Source: Vitellaria paradoxa
Taxonomy: Eukaryota > Streptophyta > Magnoliopsida > Ericales > Sapotaceae
DNA length: 64,000 nucleotides
Reading direction: 5' to 3'
NCBI GenBank assembly: GCA_019916065.1
Contig: CM034233.1
Span: forward strand, 40,960,862-41,024,861
The notes under the pieces were generated by a model, which saw only the letters and a list, made by a program, of their open reading frames with translations, had not been told where the DNA came from and did no database searches. This document shows, piece after piece, positions 62,487 to 64,000 of the stretch. The position numbers and the translations under genes are program-made. Numbering within the stretch: the stretch's first letter is position 1; each line of letters starts with the position of its first letter.

Positions 62487-63024
62487 CTGCAAATAATAAA
62501 TATGCTTCATTTACAAACTTGAAGAATGTTGAGTTAGCACTGAGCCCAGAAAAACTCAAGGGGCAGAAATCAATCAAGATAAAAATAAATAAATAAAACA
62601 CTCTGTGATCTGAAATATGTGGTAACTTTTGGGTTAAAAATACTCAATATGCAAGAAAGCAATTCTCAAACACTGTCTGGACACTTTTTTTTTTTTTTTT
62701 TTTTTTTGGGATGAATAAGAAAGAATTTATAAAGTAAGGCAGTAATGGGACACCGATACAGTACAATAATGCCTGGGCTCATCTTTTCATGGAAAAACCA
62801 TTTCAGACGACATCACTTTAGAGCAATGGTATACCTATCACTATCAAGGCCAGGGTCACAAACTATCATCTTTGGCACTAGTGTTAGTCATGTGGCATTG
62901 TTTTGGACACTTCCAAGCAAGTCAGCAAGATTTGGCCTCACCAAGAACACAATATGCGCACCCAAGGCCCACAAGTTAGCATGACAAGTGGCACAAGCAC
63001 ACACAATAAATAGACAAACCTCTA
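62487..63024 (-). other. Host intron upstream of exon a
   Basis: Non-coding, with a T23 tract followed by GGG at 62685-62710. The 79-codon plus frame at 62745-62984 resembles nothing I know. No further host exon with a phase-1 donor was recognised here. Confidence 0.5.
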
Positions 63025-63229
63025 TGAAATCAGAATAATTTTTCTGTATTTCTTGAATAATATACACAAGCTATGAACCTCTATTTATAATACAAAAGAT
63101 GAACAAAAAAAGGAAACAAATCTCCTAAATTACAAAACGGAAAATCTGCTAATATTCAATCAATCCCTAATCAAATCCCTAGTCAAATTTTACCACAGAT
63201 TATGCCAAATACAAATTGGGATTTCAACA
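63025..63229 (-). repeat. Copia E 3' LTR
   Basis: About 205 bp with TG..CA ends. The high-coordinate border is sharp at AACA/CTCCCCC; the low border is inferred from the TG at 63025. Confidence 0.7.
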
Positions 63230-63299
63230 CTCCCCCTCGAGTTGGATTGTAAATATTGACGTATTCAATTTGCAAACGAAATCATTGAAGTTTTGCTAA

Positions 63300-64000
63300 G
63301 ATAGCCCTTTGTTGAAGATATCCGCAGTCTACTCTCTTGTAGGAAAATAGGCCATACAAATAATTCTGTCTTCAACCTTTTCCATGATAAAATGTCTGTT
63401 CACTTCTACATGCTTAGTTCGATCAAGCTGAACTAGATTGAGAGAAATATTGATGGCAGCTATGTTAACCCCGTAAATTACCCCCCCCCCCCCAAAAAAA
63501 AAAAAAAAGCTTTGTTAACACTATAGAGTTTAATTGGAAATTCTAATGTGAAATGTAGTTCTTCGAATAGTTTTCTAAGCCACAATGCTTCACACGTTAC
63601 CAAGTTTACCTATACAAAAGTGTAGTATCCAGTAGTGGACCTTCTATCTTCTTTTGAACTTGCCCAATCTACATTTGTGAAAACTTCTACTTCTTTGCTT
63701 TCACTTTTCTTGAAGAATAATCCTCTCTCCCATGAACCTTTGAGATATCTAAAAATCTTATGCACAGCTTCTAGATGAGTCTCCTTTGGTGAATGCATGT
63801 GTTGGCTCACCACCCTAATCGCAAATGCAATATTAGGTTTAGTGTGTGATAGGTAGATTAGCTTGCCAACTAGTCTTTGATATCTGTCTTTTTCAACTGG
63901 GTTCCCATCATCTTCTTTCTTTTTCCCTACTTCAATTGGTGTCACTAGGTTTACACCCAAGCATGCCAATTTCAGTTAGAAGGTCAAGAACATACCGTTG
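63300..64000 (-). pseudogene. Copia E RT connection and RNase H
   Basis: The open part 63969-63610 reads [60 protein letters not shown] and VDWASSKEDRRSTTGYYTFV, the conserved end of copia RT into RNase H. The rest (63600-63300) has IDRHFIMEK- and ADILTKG-type remnants in shifted frames. The catalytic RT box lies outside the window. Confidence 0.85.
63481..63508. repeat. C13/A15 homopolymer junction
   Basis: Thirteen C directly followed by fifteen A, within the copia E RNase H region, where the family has ordinary coding sequence. Same type as 51117-51143. Confidence 0.9.

Larger units (their letters stand above)
63025..64000 (-). mobile_element. Copia E: 3' end of a Ty1/copia element (continues past the window)
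   Basis: Minus-strand element. The 3' LTR is about 63025-63229 (on the minus strand TGTTGAAATCCC to GATTTCA), preceded by the purine tract TCGAGGGGGAG. RNase H and the RT end follow upstream to the window edge. The possible target sequence at the inner side is CTCTA (63020-63024). A C13/A15 junction lies within it at 63481-63508. Confidence 0.82.

Noticed and set aside
62745..62984. 79-codon plus frame as a gene
   Set aside because: No motif, no homologue I know, and it lies between a T23 tract and a copia LTR.

Overview
The window is nuclear DNA of a flowering plant, most likely a eudicot. It is AT-rich and packed with plant-type retroelements: Ty1/copia, Ty3/gypsy including an Athila-like element, L1-type LINEs with DUF4283 ORF1 proteins, RTE-type LINEs, a Helitron-like element and Tourist-like MITEs. 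There are no bacterial or organellar features. I cannot name the species from the sequence alone.

One host gene can be supported. Five short minus-strand exons with GT/AG borders and matching phases lie at 62425-62486, 50143-50202, 49851-49883, 2626-2691 and 2493-2537. They join into the last 88 or so codons of a protein that I recognise, from memory of the family, as resembling the chloroplast/cyanobacterial DUF3727 (DUF1292-like) proteins. Its 5' exons lie beyond the right edge. About 266 coding bases are spread over 60 kb. Two introns are of ordinary size (88 and 259 bp), and two are inflated to about 47.2 kb and 12.2 kb by nested transposons. A third TE-bearing intron starts at 62487 and runs out of the window.

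Large intron, left to right: solo LTR (3083-3512); 5'-truncated RTE LINE (to 4393); 5' part of an LTR element (LTR end, primer site, gag start; 4394 to about 6384); L1 LINE in minus orientation without its RT (about 6385-9660); unclassified DNA with a 50-bp tandem repeat (to about 10.9 kb); Athila-like element (to 20702) carrying a complete copia insertion (copia F, 11823-16898); minus-strand gypsy element (20703-27985) interrupted by a Helitron-like unit (22203-25795) that itself holds a SINE-like fragment and a second RTE LINE; a copia pair sharing one LTR (27986-33893); a full-length L1 with a 17-bp target duplication (33981-40034); truncated copia A with a MITE (40411-43935); and complete copia B (44126-49419). 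The 12-kb intron holds copia C (51823-60966), itself hit by a MITE and by truncated copia D. Copia E begins at 63025 and leaves the window.

All transposon genes seen are decayed by stops and frameshifts. All six LTR-element RT catalytic boxes that can be read are damaged, while the three LINE FADD boxes are intact. Hand-counted LTR differences put the intact copia insertions at roughly 5% (F and the copia pair), 8% (B) and 16% (C). No new functional system was identified. The points most worth following up are the transposon-filled introns, the Helitron-like nest, an exon-like segment at 51462-51565 that matches the host gene's phase, and the RT catalytic-box pattern.
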